A DNA stretch of 64,000 nucleotides from an uncultured Clostridia bacterium (GCA_934149275.1 CAKPEG010000007.1:1-64000), one strand, 5' to 3'. Positions 27,560-38,255 are shown, counted from the stretch's first letter. Translations and numbers: made by a program. Notes: generated by a model not told the origin, from the letters alone.

Positions 27560-27608
27560 CACCCCAAATGTTAGATAAAAATTTAACATTTGGAGGTGTA
27601 TTTTTTTT
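27560..27608 (+). terminator. terminator of the surface-protein operon
   Basis: CACCCCAAATGTTA pairs with TAACATTTGGAGGTG (one mismatch), followed by T8 at 27601-27608. Confidence 0.9.
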
Positions 27609-27725
27609 ATATAATAAGAAAGTTCTGCAGACTTCAGCTTATATAAAAATAACAATACGCAAAAATTTACAAAGCAAGTTTCAAACACGAACAAAACATG
27701 GATTATAATAAGCGTCAATATTATT
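27607..27725 (+). repeat. intergenic hairpin repeat, family 3, copy 3
   Basis: TATATAATAAGAAAGTTC...TTATATAAAAATAAC, then CGCAAAAATTTACAAAGC and CACGAACAAAACATG, in the same order as the copy at 6087. The central hairpin is more decayed here. Confidence 0.5.
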
Positions 27726-27825
27726 GAGCTTGCTTTTAACCTATCAAGGTATATATATTGAAAAATTGGAAAAAATATGAATCAAGAATAAAACCATAAA
27801 AGGTAAACAAGAGGAGATATTTCCA

Positions 27826-30800
27826 ATGAAAAATTATCAGTATCTAAATATTAAAGGTACAAATTTAGAAGAAGCTCAGCTAGAAAATTATTTAATACAA
27901 TTAGCTGAGGAACATGTTATAAGTAAACAATCGGAAAAAAATACGTATCCAATAAAAAAAGTGGAAGAGAATTTTAATAATATATTAGAAACATACGAAT
28001 TATTAAATAAGCATTTGAAACTAGGAATAAAAGTACATTCAGCAGGAGAATGGCTCTTAGATAATTTTTATATAATTGAAGAAATTGTTAGAAATATAGA
28101 AAAATCAATGACTATAAAAAAATATGTAAAGTTACCAGGAATAGCAAATGGAAAACATAAAGGATTTGCAAGAGTATATGTGCTTGCAAGTGAGATAATA
28201 GCATTTAGTGATGAAAGTATATCTGAAGAAAAAATAATTAAAGCGATAAATAGTTATCAAACTAGAAAAATTTTATCAATGGAAGAAATCTGGAATATAG
28301 GAATATTTATGGAGATAGCTATAATTCAGAAAATATCAGACATTTGCGAAAAAATATATTATTCACAGATTCAGAAGTATAAAGTAGAAAACATTTATGA
28401 AAGACTAGTAGAACTAAAACCATCACAAGAAAGAATATTTAAAGAAAAAATAAAAACTCAAAAGCAGATAGAGGATTTAAATTATTCTTTTATAGAATAT
28501 ATGGTATACAAGTTAAGAAGAATAGGAAAAAAGGGGAATCCATATATTGAGATATTAGAAAAGCAAGTAAACAGATTAGGAACCAATACAGATGACATTG
28601 TAAAAAAAGAACACCTATACGTAGCAACATTAAAAATAAAAATTGGGGTCTGTATAACATCATTAAAAGCAATAAACAGAATAAGCTTTCAAAAGGTATT
28701 CGAAAAAACAAATAAAACAGAAGAACTTTTAAATAATGATCCAAGTGGAATATTTCCAAAGCAAACAGAAGACACAAAAGAACTATACAGAGCGAAAATA
28801 AAAAAAATATCAGCCAAAACAAAAATATCTGAAATCTATATAACCGAGGAAATACTAAGATTAGCAAATAGATACAAAGAAGCGGTAGATAGGGAAGAAA
28901 AAAGAAAATCACATGTTGGATATTATCTAATTGACGAAGGTATTTATGAATTAAAAGAAGTAATTTTAGAAAAGAAAGTAAAAAGAAAATCTAAAAAGTT
29001 TCTATCAAGATTATATATCTATTCTATAGTTGTTCTACCATTATTAGGTGATTTTGAAATAAGTGAATTAGTTGGGCGAACCTCTATATCAAAAATTATT
29101 TTATTTCTAATATTATATATACCACTATATACATTAATTTTAAGAATAATAAACTATATAATTTCTAGAATAGTTAAACCATTGAACATTCCCAAAATAA
29201 ACTATGAAAATGGAATAGATGATGAGTGTAAAACAATGGTTGTAATACCAACAATATTGGACAGCAAAGAGAAAGTTGAAGAAATGTTCAAAAAAATAGA
29301 AATATATTATTTAGCAAACGAAGATAAAAATATATTTTTTACATTGTTAGGAGATTGCACAACATCTGTAAAAGAAGTGGAAAAAAGTGACGAAGATGTT
29401 ATAAATACAGGATTACAAGAGAAAAAAAGATTAAATGAAAAATATAATGTAAGTAATAAGTTTAATTTTGTTTATAGAAAAAGAAAATGGAATCCAAAAG
29501 AAGAAAGATATTTAGGTTGGGAAAGAAAAAGAGGTTTATTAATTCAATTCAACGAATTAATACTAAAAAAAGAGAAAACAGATTTCATTGCAAACACATT
29601 AGAAGATTTTGATGAAAAAATAAAATACATTATAACATTAGACTCGGACACAAATTTAGTTTTAGAATCTGCGCAAAAAATGATTGGTGCAATGTCACAT
29701 ATATTAAATAAACCAGTAATCAAAGATGGCGCTGTAAAAATTGGATATGGAATTATGCAACCTAGGATAGGGATAACATTAGAAGATTCTCAAAAAACAA
29801 TGTTCACAAAAATATTTTCAAGCAATCCAGGAATAGATTTTTACACAAACGCAATTTTTGATATCTATCAAGATTGCTTTAAAGAAGGAATTTTTACTGG
29901 AAAAGGAATTTATGATTTAGAAGTATATCAACAATTAATAAAAAATGAATTACCTGAAAACAGAATTTTAAGCCATGATTTGCTCGAAGGAAATTATTTA
30001 AGATGTGCCTTATTATCAGACGTTGTACTATTAGATTCATTTCCAAAACAATATCTTTCATATGTAGAACGTGAAAATAGGTGGATAAGAGGAGATTGGC
30101 AAATTGCAAGCTGGATAGAAAAAGTAATATTTAACAAAAGAAACCCAATTAATAATATTAGTAAATTTAAAATATTTGATAATTTAATAAGAAGCATTTT
30201 ACCAATAAGCCAACTAATTTTATTTATAACAGCAATAGGTAGTAAAAACTTCAGTTTATTATTAATAACGTTAGCAACTATATATATATCAAGCATCCTA
30301 GAAACTATAAATAAAATAATATTTAGAAAAAGTATAACAGAAGAAAAAATTTATGCAGATAAAAAGTTTTACAGAAATATTTCTGGAATAAGAGGAACAT
30401 TTTTAAGAAACAGCATAGAATTAACATTTCTACCAACAGCAGCATTGAATTCGTTTTTAGCAATAATAAAAACATTATATAGATTAAGAATAGGGAAAAA
30501 ATTATTAGAATGGAAAACATCAGATTCAGTAGATAAAGCAGTAGAAAATACATTAGAATATTATTGCCAAAAAATGCTTTTTAATATTTTGATAGGAATA
30601 ATAATGTTTGGACTATTAAATCCGCTAGGAATGGTAGTAGGAACTCTATGGATTTTTGCACCTTATATAGCATGGATTTTAGGACAAAGTATTGCAAGAA
30701 GCAGAAAAATCGCAAAAGAAGATAAAGAATATCTAGAAAAAATCGCAGAAGAAACATGGAAATACTTTGAAACAAGTTTTACTGAAGAAAATAATTATTT

Positions 30801-33800
30801 AGTCCCAGACAATTATCAATTAGGAAGAAAAAATGAATTTGTAATGAGAACTTCCTCAACCAATATAGGATTAGAAATATTATCAATAATATCAGCATAC
30901 GATTTAAGATTTATTACACTAGATAAAGCATTAGAAATGATTAAAAAAGTAATTAATACAATAAACAAATTAGTAAAATGGAATGGACACTTATATAATT
31001 GGTACAACATAAAAACACTAGAACCATTGAAACCAGAATATGTATCAACAGTTGACAGCGGAAATTTCATTGGATATTTGTATGTGTTAAGAAATTTTTT
31101 AATCACTAAAAAAATAGATGATGATTTATTAAAAAATGTTGAACAAATCATAAATAATACAGACTTTAATTATTTATATGATGAAAAACAACGATTATTT
31201 TCAATAGGATTTGATATATCTAGCAATAAATTAAGTGATTCTTATTATGACTTCTTAGCGTCCGAAGCAAGACAAGCAAGCTTTATAGCAATAGCAAAAA
31301 AAGATATAAAATATAAACATTGGATTAATTTAAGTAGAACATTAACTTCATTAAATGGATACAAAGGATTAATATCATGGTCAGGTACAGCGTTTGAATA
31401 TACAATGCCAAATTTAATAATGGAAATACCAGAAGGAAGTTTGATAGATGAAGCATGTAAATTTGCTAGAAGATGTCAAATTGAATACGCAAACAAAAAT
31501 AATGTACCATGGGGAATATCAGAATCAGCATATTCTTTAAAAGATCTCCAAGGAAACTACCAGTACAAAGCTTTTGGTATTCCAATGTTAGGACTAAAAA
31601 GAGGTTTAGAAGAAGAGTTAGTTATTAGCCCATATGCAACAATTTTATTTTTAGAATATGACATAAACCAAGTGGTTGAGAATTTAAAAGAAATTGAAAA
31701 ATATAATATGAGATCGAAATATGGATTTTATGATGCACTAGATTTTACAAGAGAAAGAATAAGTGTAAGAAAAAAATATGAACCAGTAAAAACGTATATG
31801 GCACATCATCAAGGCCTAATTCTAAATACAATAAATAACATATTAAACAAAGACATACTAAGAAAAAGATTTATGAAAAATCCAGAAATAGAGTCGATAA
31901 AAATTTTATTAAATGAAAGAATGCCAGACACAGTAGTATTGTCAAAAGAAAAGAGAAATAATGTAAGCAAAGGAAAATATGTAAGCATATATGATGATAA
32001 GGAAACTGTATATTTATCAGATGAAAAATATGATAGGTATAATGCAATATCAAGTGACGATTATACTAATGTTATAGATATCCATGGAAGAGGGTATAGT
32101 AAGTTAAACAATATTCAGATAAATAGATTTAGAAATAGAATAGATTGTGATGAAGGAATAGGTGTATATTTTAAAAATTTACAAACAAAAAAAATATGGA
32201 GCAGTTTTGAAAGTGATAAAGTTATATTCTCACAAGGAAAAGAAGAATTTATAAAACAAGAAGAAAATATAGAAACGAAAGTTAAAGTATTTTTAGCACC
32301 AGACGAATCAGCAGAAATAAGACAAATAAATTTAAAAAATACAGGAATTTTAAAAGGGATAATAGAAACTTATTTTTTCTTAGAACCAATATTATCAAAC
32401 ATTCAAGATGACATTGCACATCCAGCATACAACAACATGTTTTTAAAATTCAACTATTTGGCAGATAAGAAAATTTTGCTATGCTCAAGAAAAATAAATG
32501 ATAAAGAAATATATTTAGGAATAAAAATAATTACAAACGAAAACCAAGAATTAGAGTTCGAACTGGAAAAAGAAAAATTTATTGGACGTAACAGTAAAAT
32601 TCCAAAGGCAATATTAGATTCAAGTAAATTCTCAAATGAAGAAATAGAAACGGTAGAACCAATAATAGCTTTTAGAACTAAGACAGAAATAGAACCACAA
32701 AAAGAAGAAAAAATAAATTGCATTATGCATGTATCAGAAGAAAAAGATGAAATCATAAAATATTTAACCGAAATTAATTCAGAAAAAGTTGAAACGATTT
32801 CAGAGCTTGCAAAAGCAAAGAGTGAAGAAGAAATAAAATTCTTAGAAATCAATGGAGAGAAAATAGAAAATAATCAAAAAATATTAGGACACCTAATTGA
32901 AAAGGACATACCAAGAGAAGTTAATACAACGTATAAGATTGAAGAAGTTTGGAAATTTGGAATTTCTGGAGATAATCCAATTATACTATTAGAAATGAAA
33001 AATATAGAAGAACTATACGTATTAGAAGAATTATTAGAGACAATTGAATTCTTTAATGTTAAAAATATACGAATAGACTTATGTGTATTAAATAACGAAA
33101 AAATGAGTTATGAAACATTTGTGAAAGATGGAATAAATGAAGTTATAAAAAATCATAGATTAGAATATTTAAGAAATAATCAAATATTTGTATTAAATAA
33201 AAATGAGTTAACACCTAAAGATATTGAAACAATAGAAACAATTGCAGATATCAAATTATTTGGAAATATTGGAGGAATAAAAAACAATCTTGAAGAAATA
33301 GAAAATAATAAAAAAGAAGAAGTTCAAATGCAATACAAAGAAATAGGCACAAGCGAAAAAATAGCAGAAGACGAATTAGAATATGACAACAGAATAGGCG
33401 GATTTACAAAAGATGAATATATTTTAAAAATTGAAAAAGACAATATACCACCACGAGCATGGAGCAACATAATTGCTAACAAAAAATTTGGAACAGTAAC
33501 TACAGAAAATAGTGGAGGATATACTTGGATAGAAAATAGTAGATTAAAAAGAATTACAACATGGGAAAATGATGCTATACAGGATTTTAAATCAGAAGAA
33601 ATTATTATTAAAGATATAGATAATAATGAATATTGGAATTTGGGAAATAATGCTGAAAAAAATTCTTATCAAGTTAAATATGGAATGGGATATTCAAAAT
33701 ATATGCAAATAAATAATGACTTAATCCAGGAAAATACAATATTAGTTCCACTAGAAGAAGAAATAAAAATAAACCACATAACAATAAAAAATAAAGACAG

Positions 33801-35715
33801 AAATAAAAGAAGATTACATTTATATTATGCTATAAATGTAAGTATGGGAGAGGAAAAGCAAAAAAATATTGGAAAAATAAAAGCAACTAAAAATGATAAT
33901 TTTATTGAATTAGAAAATATATGCAAAACAAATTTTGAAGATAAAATAGAAATAACAGCCAGTGAAAAAATAAAATCATATACAAACAATTATCATAATT
34001 TTTTCTCAAATGATATGAATCCGAAAAAAGGAGTAAATAAGAAAGAATTAAAGCCAGAAGGAAATATACTAATAAAAAATGAAATTATAATAGAAATACC
34101 AGTAGAAATAGAAGGATTTGAACGAAAAACAGTTGATATATTGCTTGGAAAAGGTTTAAGAAAATATGTAGAAAACTGTAATACAGAAAAAGAATTAGAA
34201 AACATAGAACAATACTGGAAAGATAAAACAGAAAAAATAAAAATTAAAACACCGTCTGAGAAAATAAATTTATATATGAACAAGTGGCTGATATATCAAA
34301 CAATAACAAGTAGATTAAATGCGAAAACAGGATTTTATCAATCAGGAGGAGCGATAGGCTTTAGAGATCAACTACAAGATGCGTTAGGAATGAAATGGAT
34401 AGATGAAAAAATATTATACAATCAAATTTTAGAAGTAGCAAAACATCAATTCATAGAAGGAGACGTTATGCACTGGTGGCATGTTAGCAATAAAACTGGA
34501 ATACGTACAAGAATTTCAGATGATCTATTATGGCTACCATATAGCGTAATGGAGTATATAGAATTTACAGATGATGAATCAATATTAGACGAAGAAGTTA
34601 AGTATACGAAAGGAATTCAGCTTGATGATGGGAAAAACGAAAAATACGGAAAATATGAATATACAGAAGAAAAAGGAACAATATATGAACATTGTATAAA
34701 GGCAATTGAAAAAAGTTTGAATTTTGGCGAAAATGGATTCCCTAAAATAGGCACAGGAGACTGGAATGATGGCTTCAATAGGATAGGAAATAAAGGAAAA
34801 GGAGAAAGTATTTGGCTTGGATTTTTCTTATATGATATTTTAAATAGATGGGAAAAAATCTTAGAAAAGAAAAATGAAATAGAAAAAATAAATAGATACA
34901 AAGAAATAAAAAATGTATTAAGAAAAAATTTAAATGCAAAAGCATGGGATGGTCAATGGTATCAAAGAGCTATTATGGATGATGGAGATATAATAGGAAG
35001 TAGCAAGTGTAAAGAAGGAAAAATTGATAGTATTGCACAGAGCTGGTCTATTATTTCAGAAGCGGGAGATAATGAGAAAAAATACATTTCATTAGAATCA
35101 GCAAAAAAATATTTAATTGATGAAGAAAATAAAATAATAAAATTGTTAACGCCACCATTTAAAGATGAAAAATTGGATCCGGGATATATAAAAAAATATC
35201 CTGCTGGAGTTAGAGAAAATGGAGGTCAATATACTCATAGTAGTATATGGCTTATAATGGCTTTTGCAAAAATGGGCTATCTTACAGAAGCTGTAAAATA
35301 TCTCGAGATGATAAACCCAATTACTCATACCGAAAATATAGAAAAAGTTAAAAAATATAAAATTGAACCATATGTAATTGCAGGTGATGTATATACAAAC
35401 AAATTTATGACAGGAAGAGGTGGATGGAGTTGGTATACAGGTTCTAGCAGTTGGTATTATAAAGTATGTTTAGAAAATATTTTAGGATTGAAAAAAAGGG
35501 GAAATAAATTATATTTGCCAGAAAATATTCCGGAAAACTGGGAATGTTTCGAAATACAATACAGAAATGAAACAAATTTATACAATATAAAAGTTGAACG
35601 AAAAGCAGATAATCCAAAGAAAAGAGAGATTTTTCATAACGGAATAAAAATAGAAAAAAATTATATAGAGTTAAAAAATGATAACAAAATTGAAAACCTT
35701 GAAATAAAATTGTAA
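27826..35715 (+). CDS. cyclic beta-1,2-glucan synthase-like protein (GT84 + GH94)
   Basis: A 2,629-residue NdvB/ChvB-type enzyme that, in characterised members, polymerises glucose from UDP-glucose into beta-1,2-glucan and cyclises it. The ATG follows GAGGAG. The long N-terminal region is followed by membrane helices (about 400-450) and a GT84 glycosyltransferase domain with LDSDTN (D606, D608) and ENRWIRGDW (R752, W753). More helices (about 785-840 and 925-970) are followed by a glycoamylase-like middle region (KTYMAHHQG near 1325). The C-terminal GH94 domain has GGAIGFRDQLQDA and GTGDWNDG (D2312, expected general acid), plus GGWSWYTGSSSW. The length is slightly under proteobacterial Cgs. 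No export transporter lies next to it. Strong family match; the product is inferred. Confidence 0.88.
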   Translation: MKNYQYLNIKGTNLEEAQLENYLIQLAEEHVISKQSEKNTYPIKKVEENFNNILETYELLNKHLKLGIKVHSAGEWLLDNFYIIEEIVRNIEKSMTIKKYVKLPGIANGKHKGFARVYVLASEIIAFSDESISEEKIIKAINSYQTRKILSMEEIWNIGIFMEIAIIQKISDICEKIYYSQIQKYKVENIYERLVELKPSQERIFKEKIKTQKQIEDLNYSFIEYMVYKLRRIGKKGNPYIEILEKQVNRLGTNTDDIVKKEHLYVATLKIKIGVCITSLKAINRISFQKVFEKTNKTEELLNNDPSGIFPKQTEDTKELYRAKIKKISAKTKISEIYITEEILRLANRYKEAVDREEKRKSHVGYYLIDEGIYELKEVILEKKVKRKSKKFLSRLYIYSIVVLPLLGDFEISELVGRTSISKIILFLILYIPLYTLILRIINYIISRIVKPLNIPKINYENGIDDECKTMVVIPTILDSKEKVEEMFKKIEIYYLANEDKNIFFTLLGDCTTSVKEVEKSDEDVINTGLQEKKRLNEKYNVSNKFNFVYRKRKWNPKEERYLGWERKRGLLIQFNELILKKEKTDFIANTLEDFDEKIKYIITLDSDTNLVLESAQKMIGAMSHILNKPVIKDGAVKIGYGIMQPRIGITLEDSQKTMFTKIFSSNPGIDFYTNAIFDIYQDCFKEGIFTGKGIYDLEVYQQLIKNELPENRILSHDLLEGNYLRCALLSDVVLLDSFPKQYLSYVERENRWIRGDWQIASWIEKVIFNKRNPINNISKFKIFDNLIRSILPISQLILFITAIGSKNFSLLLITLATIYISSILETINKIIFRKSITEEKIYADKKFYRNISGIRGTFLRNSIELTFLPTAALNSFLAIIKTLYRLRIGKKLLEWKTSDSVDKAVENTLEYYCQKMLFNILIGIIMFGLLNPLGMVVGTLWIFAPYIAWILGQSIARSRKIAKEDKEYLEKIAEETWKYFETSFTEENNYLVPDNYQLGRKNEFVMRTSSTNIGLEILSIISAYDLRFITLDKALEMIKKVINTINKLVKWNGHLYNWYNIKTLEPLKPEYVSTVDSGNFIGYLYVLRNFLITKKIDDDLLKNVEQIINNTDFNYLYDEKQRLFSIGFDISSNKLSDSYYDFLASEARQASFIAIAKKDIKYKHWINLSRTLTSLNGYKGLISWSGTAFEYTMPNLIMEIPEGSLIDEACKFARRCQIEYANKNNVPWGISESAYSLKDLQGNYQYKAFGIPMLGLKRGLEEELVISPYATILFLEYDINQVVENLKEIEKYNMRSKYGFYDALDFTRERISVRKKYEPVKTYMAHHQGLILNTINNILNKDILRKRFMKNPEIESIKILLNERMPDTVVLSKEKRNNVSKGKYVSIYDDKETVYLSDEKYDRYNAISSDDYTNVIDIHGRGYSKLNNIQINRFRNRIDCDEGIGVYFKNLQTKKIWSSFESDKVIFSQGKEEFIKQEENIETKVKVFLAPDESAEIRQINLKNTGILKGIIETYFFLEPILSNIQDDIAHPAYNNMFLKFNYLADKKILLCSRKINDKEIYLGIKIITNENQELEFELEKEKFIGRNSKIPKAILDSSKFSNEEIETVEPIIAFRTKTEIEPQKEEKINCIMHVSEEKDEIIKYLTEINSEKVETISELAKAKSEEEIKFLEINGEKIENNQKILGHLIEKDIPREVNTTYKIEEVWKFGISGDNPIILLEMKNIEELYVLEELLETIEFFNVKNIRIDLCVLNNEKMSYETFVKDGINEVIKNHRLEYLRNNQIFVLNKNELTPKDIETIETIADIKLFGNIGGIKNNLEEIENNKKEEVQMQYKEIGTSEKIAEDELEYDNRIGGFTKDEYILKIEKDNIPPRAWSNIIANKKFGTVTTENSGGYTWIENSRLKRITTWENDAIQDFKSEEIIIKDIDNNEYWNLGNNAEKNSYQVKYGMGYSKYMQINNDLIQENTILVPLEEEIKINHITIKNKDRNKRRLHLYYAINVSMGEEKQKNIGKIKATKNDNFIELENICKTNFEDKIEITASEKIKSYTNNYHNFFSNDMNPKKGVNKKELKPEGNILIKNEIIIEIPVEIEGFERKTVDILLGKGLRKYVENCNTEKELENIEQYWKDKTEKIKIKTPSEKINLYMNKWLIYQTITSRLNAKTGFYQSGGAIGFRDQLQDALGMKWIDEKILYNQILEVAKHQFIEGDVMHWWHVSNKTGIRTRISDDLLWLPYSVMEYIEFTDDESILDEEVKYTKGIQLDDGKNEKYGKYEYTEEKGTIYEHCIKAIEKSLNFGENGFPKIGTGDWNDGFNRIGNKGKGESIWLGFFLYDILNRWEKILEKKNEIEKINRYKEIKNVLRKNLNAKAWDGQWYQRAIMDDGDIIGSSKCKEGKIDSIAQSWSIISEAGDNEKKYISLESAKKYLIDEENKIIKLLTPPFKDEKLDPGYIKKYPAGVRENGGQYTHSSIWLIMAFAKMGYLTEAVKYLEMINPITHTENIEKVKKYKIEPYVIAGDVYTNKFMTGRGGWSWYTGSSSWYYKVCLENILGLKKRGNKLYLPENIPENWECFEIQYRNETNLYNIKVERKADNPKKREIFHNGIKIEKNYIELKNDNKIENLEIKL

Positions 35716-35724
35716 AAAAAATGA

Positions 35725-35761
35725 GAAAAAACTTGTACAAATTTTTTCTTTATGATATAAA
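35725..35761 (+). promoter_or_regulatory. promoter (and overlapping palindrome) for the response regulator gene
   Basis: TTGTAC (35733-35738), 17-base spacer, TATAAA (35756-35761). The -35 lies in a near-perfect palindrome (35725-35748, A6...T6) that could also terminate the upstream glucan synthase transcript. Confidence 0.55.
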
Positions 35762-35802
35762 ATAATGTATGGATGTAATTAAAAAGAGAAAGGGGTATCC
35801 TC

Positions 35803-36552
35803 GTGGAAGAAGTAGATGTTGGAAGAGATTTTAATAGAAAAACTATTCTAGTAGTAGATGATGAAGAAAGTATAGTAGATTTATTAGTATATCATTTGCA
35901 AAAAGAAGGTTATAATACATTGCAAGCATATGATGGGGCATCTGCTGTAGAAATAGCCTTAAAAGAAAAACCAGATTTAATTTTATTAGACGTAATGTTA
36001 CCTAAAATGGATGGAATTAGCGTGTGCAAAAGAATTAGGTATTCATTAAATGTACCAATATTAATGATATCAGCTAAAGACACAGAACTTGATAAAGTTG
36101 TTGGACTTGAAATGGGAGCAGATGATTATATTACAAAGCCATTTCAACATAGAGAAGTAATGGCAAGAATTAAGGCAAACCTACGTAAAGCAGAGCTTGT
36201 TGCTCAAGCTGAAATGAAGACAGAGAGTATAGAAAATGAAGAAAACTTAATTGTTGTAGGTGACTTAACTCTTGATCTAAAAAAAGTTGAAGCAAAAGTA
36301 AAAGGCGAAGTAGTAGACTTAACAATAAAAGAATTTGAAGTATTAAAATATTTAGCAGCACAACCAGGAGAAGTTGTAACAAGAGAAATGCTTTTAAAGA
36401 AAGTTTGGGGGTACGATGATTATGTAGGAGCAATTCGTACAGTCGATGTTACAGTAAATAGAATAAGAGATAAAATAGAGAAAGATAAAGCTAATCCAAA
36501 AATATTAATAACTAAAAGAGGCGTAGGATATTACGTAGTCGGAAATAAATAA
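35803..36552 (+). CDS. OmpR/PhoB-family response regulator (WalR/PhoP-like)
   Basis: A 249-residue two-component regulator. GTG 35803 follows AAAGGGGT. The receiver domain has the acidic pair in LVVDDEES, the phosphorylation site D63 in LLDVMLPKMDG, and the conserved Lys in YITKPF. The C-terminal winged helix (about 150-245) has LTIKEFEVLKYLA and VDVTVNRIRDKI. The cognate kinase gene follows after 224 bases. The gap contains three direct-repeat pairs of TTACA/TGTAA at 11-base spacing, the layout bound by WalR and PhoP regulators. It is probably WalR- or PhoP-like; the walH/walI neighbours that would decide are absent. Confidence 0.93.
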   Translation: MEEVDVGRDFNRKTILVVDDEESIVDLLVYHLQKEGYNTLQAYDGASAVEIALKEKPDLILLDVMLPKMDGISVCKRIRYSLNVPILMISAKDTELDKVVGLEMGADDYITKPFQHREVMARIKANLRKAELVAQAEMKTESIENEENLIVVGDLTLDLKKVEAKVKGEVVDLTIKEFEVLKYLAAQPGEVVTREMLLKKVWGYDDYVGAIRTVDVTVNRIRDKIEKDKANPKILITKRGVGYYVVGNK

Positions 36553-36579
36553 TATAAATATTACAAGAAAAATAAAAGT

Positions 36580-36705
36580 TGTAAAATAGATGTGAAATAA
36601 TTACATTTGTTTTACAATTTTTTTTCTTTTTATTAAAAATGTAATTTCGTGTAAAAATAAAGAAGTAGTAAGAATACAAAAAAATGTGTTACAACTAGGT
36701 TACAA
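36580..36705 (+). promoter_or_regulatory. three direct-repeat operator candidates upstream of the kinase gene
   Basis: TGTAAA-N5-TGTGAA (36580-36596), TTACAT-N5-TTACAA (36601-36617) and TTACAA-N5-TTACAA (36689-36705). Each pair is 11 bases apart start to start. The last pair lies 15 bases before the -35 box of the kinase promoter. This matches the known half-site and spacing of PhoP/WalR boxes on either strand. Confidence 0.6.
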
Positions 36706-36719
36706 GTGATAACAAATAC

Positions 36720-36747
36720 TTGAATATTCGAAGAATAGTGATATAAT
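36720..36747 (+). promoter_or_regulatory. promoter for the histidine kinase operon
   Basis: TTGAAT (36720-36725), 16-base spacer, TATAAT (36742-36747). Confidence 0.65.
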
Positions 36748-36776
36748 ATGTGCAAACACTTGCGTAGGAGTGAAAG

Positions 36777-38231
36777 ATGTTAAAAAGCATACAAATAAAA
36801 ATAGTTTTGATATTTATGATACTCGGGATTTTAATGATAGGAATTCAAGGAGTATTATTTACGTCAGAATTAGGGCAATTACAAAGTGCAATTCAAAATA
36901 ATGAGAACGTTACTCAAGAGATAAATATTCAGATGCGAAACACACAAATTTTATCAATAGGTTTAATAGTTGTTTTCGCAGTAATTTCTGTTCTTGTGGG
37001 AATATTTGTTGCAAAAGTAGTAATAAGTCCAATTTTGAAATTAGCAAAAAGTGCTGAAATAGTTGCAAAAGGCGGAAAATATCAAATAAAATATCTAGAT
37101 GATGGAAAGTCTAAAACTGAAGTCGATGAACTTACAAAAGCATTTAATATGATGCACAGTGAATTAAACGAAAATCTAAAAGAAGTTTCAAGACAGAAAA
37201 AACAAATTGAAACTATACTTTTGCATATGAATGATGGAATACTTGCATTTAATATAGAAGGAAAAATAATTCACAAAAATAAAGCTGCAGACAAATTGCT
37301 AGATTTAACTGGCGATGAGAAAAACTTTCAAGATGTATTTGATAAGATTGACTCAAATATAAATCTAGAAAAAATAATTTATTTAGAAAATTGGACATCA
37401 ACGCAAGAAAGAGTTAGTGTTGGTGAAAAAACGCTAAACTTATTTTTTGCAGGATTTGAAGGCGAAGAAGGAAGACCAGAAGGAGCAATTGTTGTAATTC
37501 AGGACATAACAGAACATATTAAACTAGATACAATGAGAACAGAATTTGTAGCAGATGTATCACATGAGTTAAAAACACCAATCACATCAATACTAGGATA
37601 TTCAGATATATTATTAGAAGACGAATGCGATGAAGAAACAACGAAAAAGTTCTTAAAGCAAATATCAACACAAGGAAAAAGAATGGCAGAATTAGTTAGT
37701 GATTTACTAACGTTATCAAGATATGACGCTGATATGATAAATAATAGAAAAGAAGAATTTGATCTTGCAGAAGTAGTAAAGGCAACATATGATAGTTTAA
37801 GCTTTGAGATTGATAAGAAAAATCAAAAGGCAGAATGTTTTGTAACAGCAGACGTACCACATGTCATAGCAGATAAAGCTGGAATAGAAAGAGTAGTAAC
37901 AAACATATTAACAAATGCAATCAAATACACACCAAAGAATGGAGAAATAAAAATCTATGTTGGATTTGTGTACAATGATGCATATATAAAAGTAATAGAC
38001 AATGGAATAGGAATTCCAGAAGAAGACATAGAAAAAGTATTTGAAAGATTTTACAGAGTCGATAAAGCACGCAGTAGAGAAATGGGAGGAACAGGATTAG
38101 GTCTATCAATAGCCAAAGAAATTTTGGAGAAAAATAATTCAAAAATAAATATAAAAAGTGAATTAGGAAAAGGTACAGAAGTAGTAATACGAATACCTAC
38201 TAAAAGAGAAGAAAAAGAGGATGTTGAATAA
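36777..38231 (+). CDS. sensor histidine kinase (HAMP-PAS-HisKA-HATPase)
   Basis: A 484-residue membrane sensor kinase. ATG 36777 follows AGGAG. Two membrane helices (about 8-28 and 60-82) flank a short outer loop. Then come a HAMP domain (about 80-135), a PAS domain (about 145-245), HisKA with H263 in DVSHELKTPITS, and HATPase with NILTNAIKYTP, DNGIGIPEED and GGTGLGLSI. Domain order and pairing with the upstream regulator fit WalK or PhoR. The short loop means it probably senses through the membrane or the PAS rather than an outer domain. It heads a tightly spaced gene run reaching to ferredoxin at 42955. Confidence 0.94.
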   Translation: MLKSIQIKIVLIFMILGILMIGIQGVLFTSELGQLQSAIQNNENVTQEINIQMRNTQILSIGLIVVFAVISVLVGIFVAKVVISPILKLAKSAEIVAKGGKYQIKYLDDGKSKTEVDELTKAFNMMHSELNENLKEVSRQKKQIETILLHMNDGILAFNIEGKIIHKNKAADKLLDLTGDEKNFQDVFDKIDSNINLEKIIYLENWTSTQERVSVGEKTLNLFFAGFEGEEGRPEGAIVVIQDITEHIKLDTMRTEFVADVSHELKTPITSILGYSDILLEDECDEETTKKFLKQISTQGKRMAELVSDLLTLSRYDADMINNRKEEFDLAEVVKATYDSLSFEIDKKNQKAECFVTADVPHVIADKAGIERVVTNILTNAIKYTPKNGEIKIYVGFVYNDAYIKVIDNGIGIPEEDIEKVFERFYRVDKARSREMGGTGLGLSIAKEILEKNNSKINIKSELGKGTEVVIRIPTKREEKEDVE

Positions 38232-38255
38232 AAATCAAAAAAGGATGGTTAGAAA

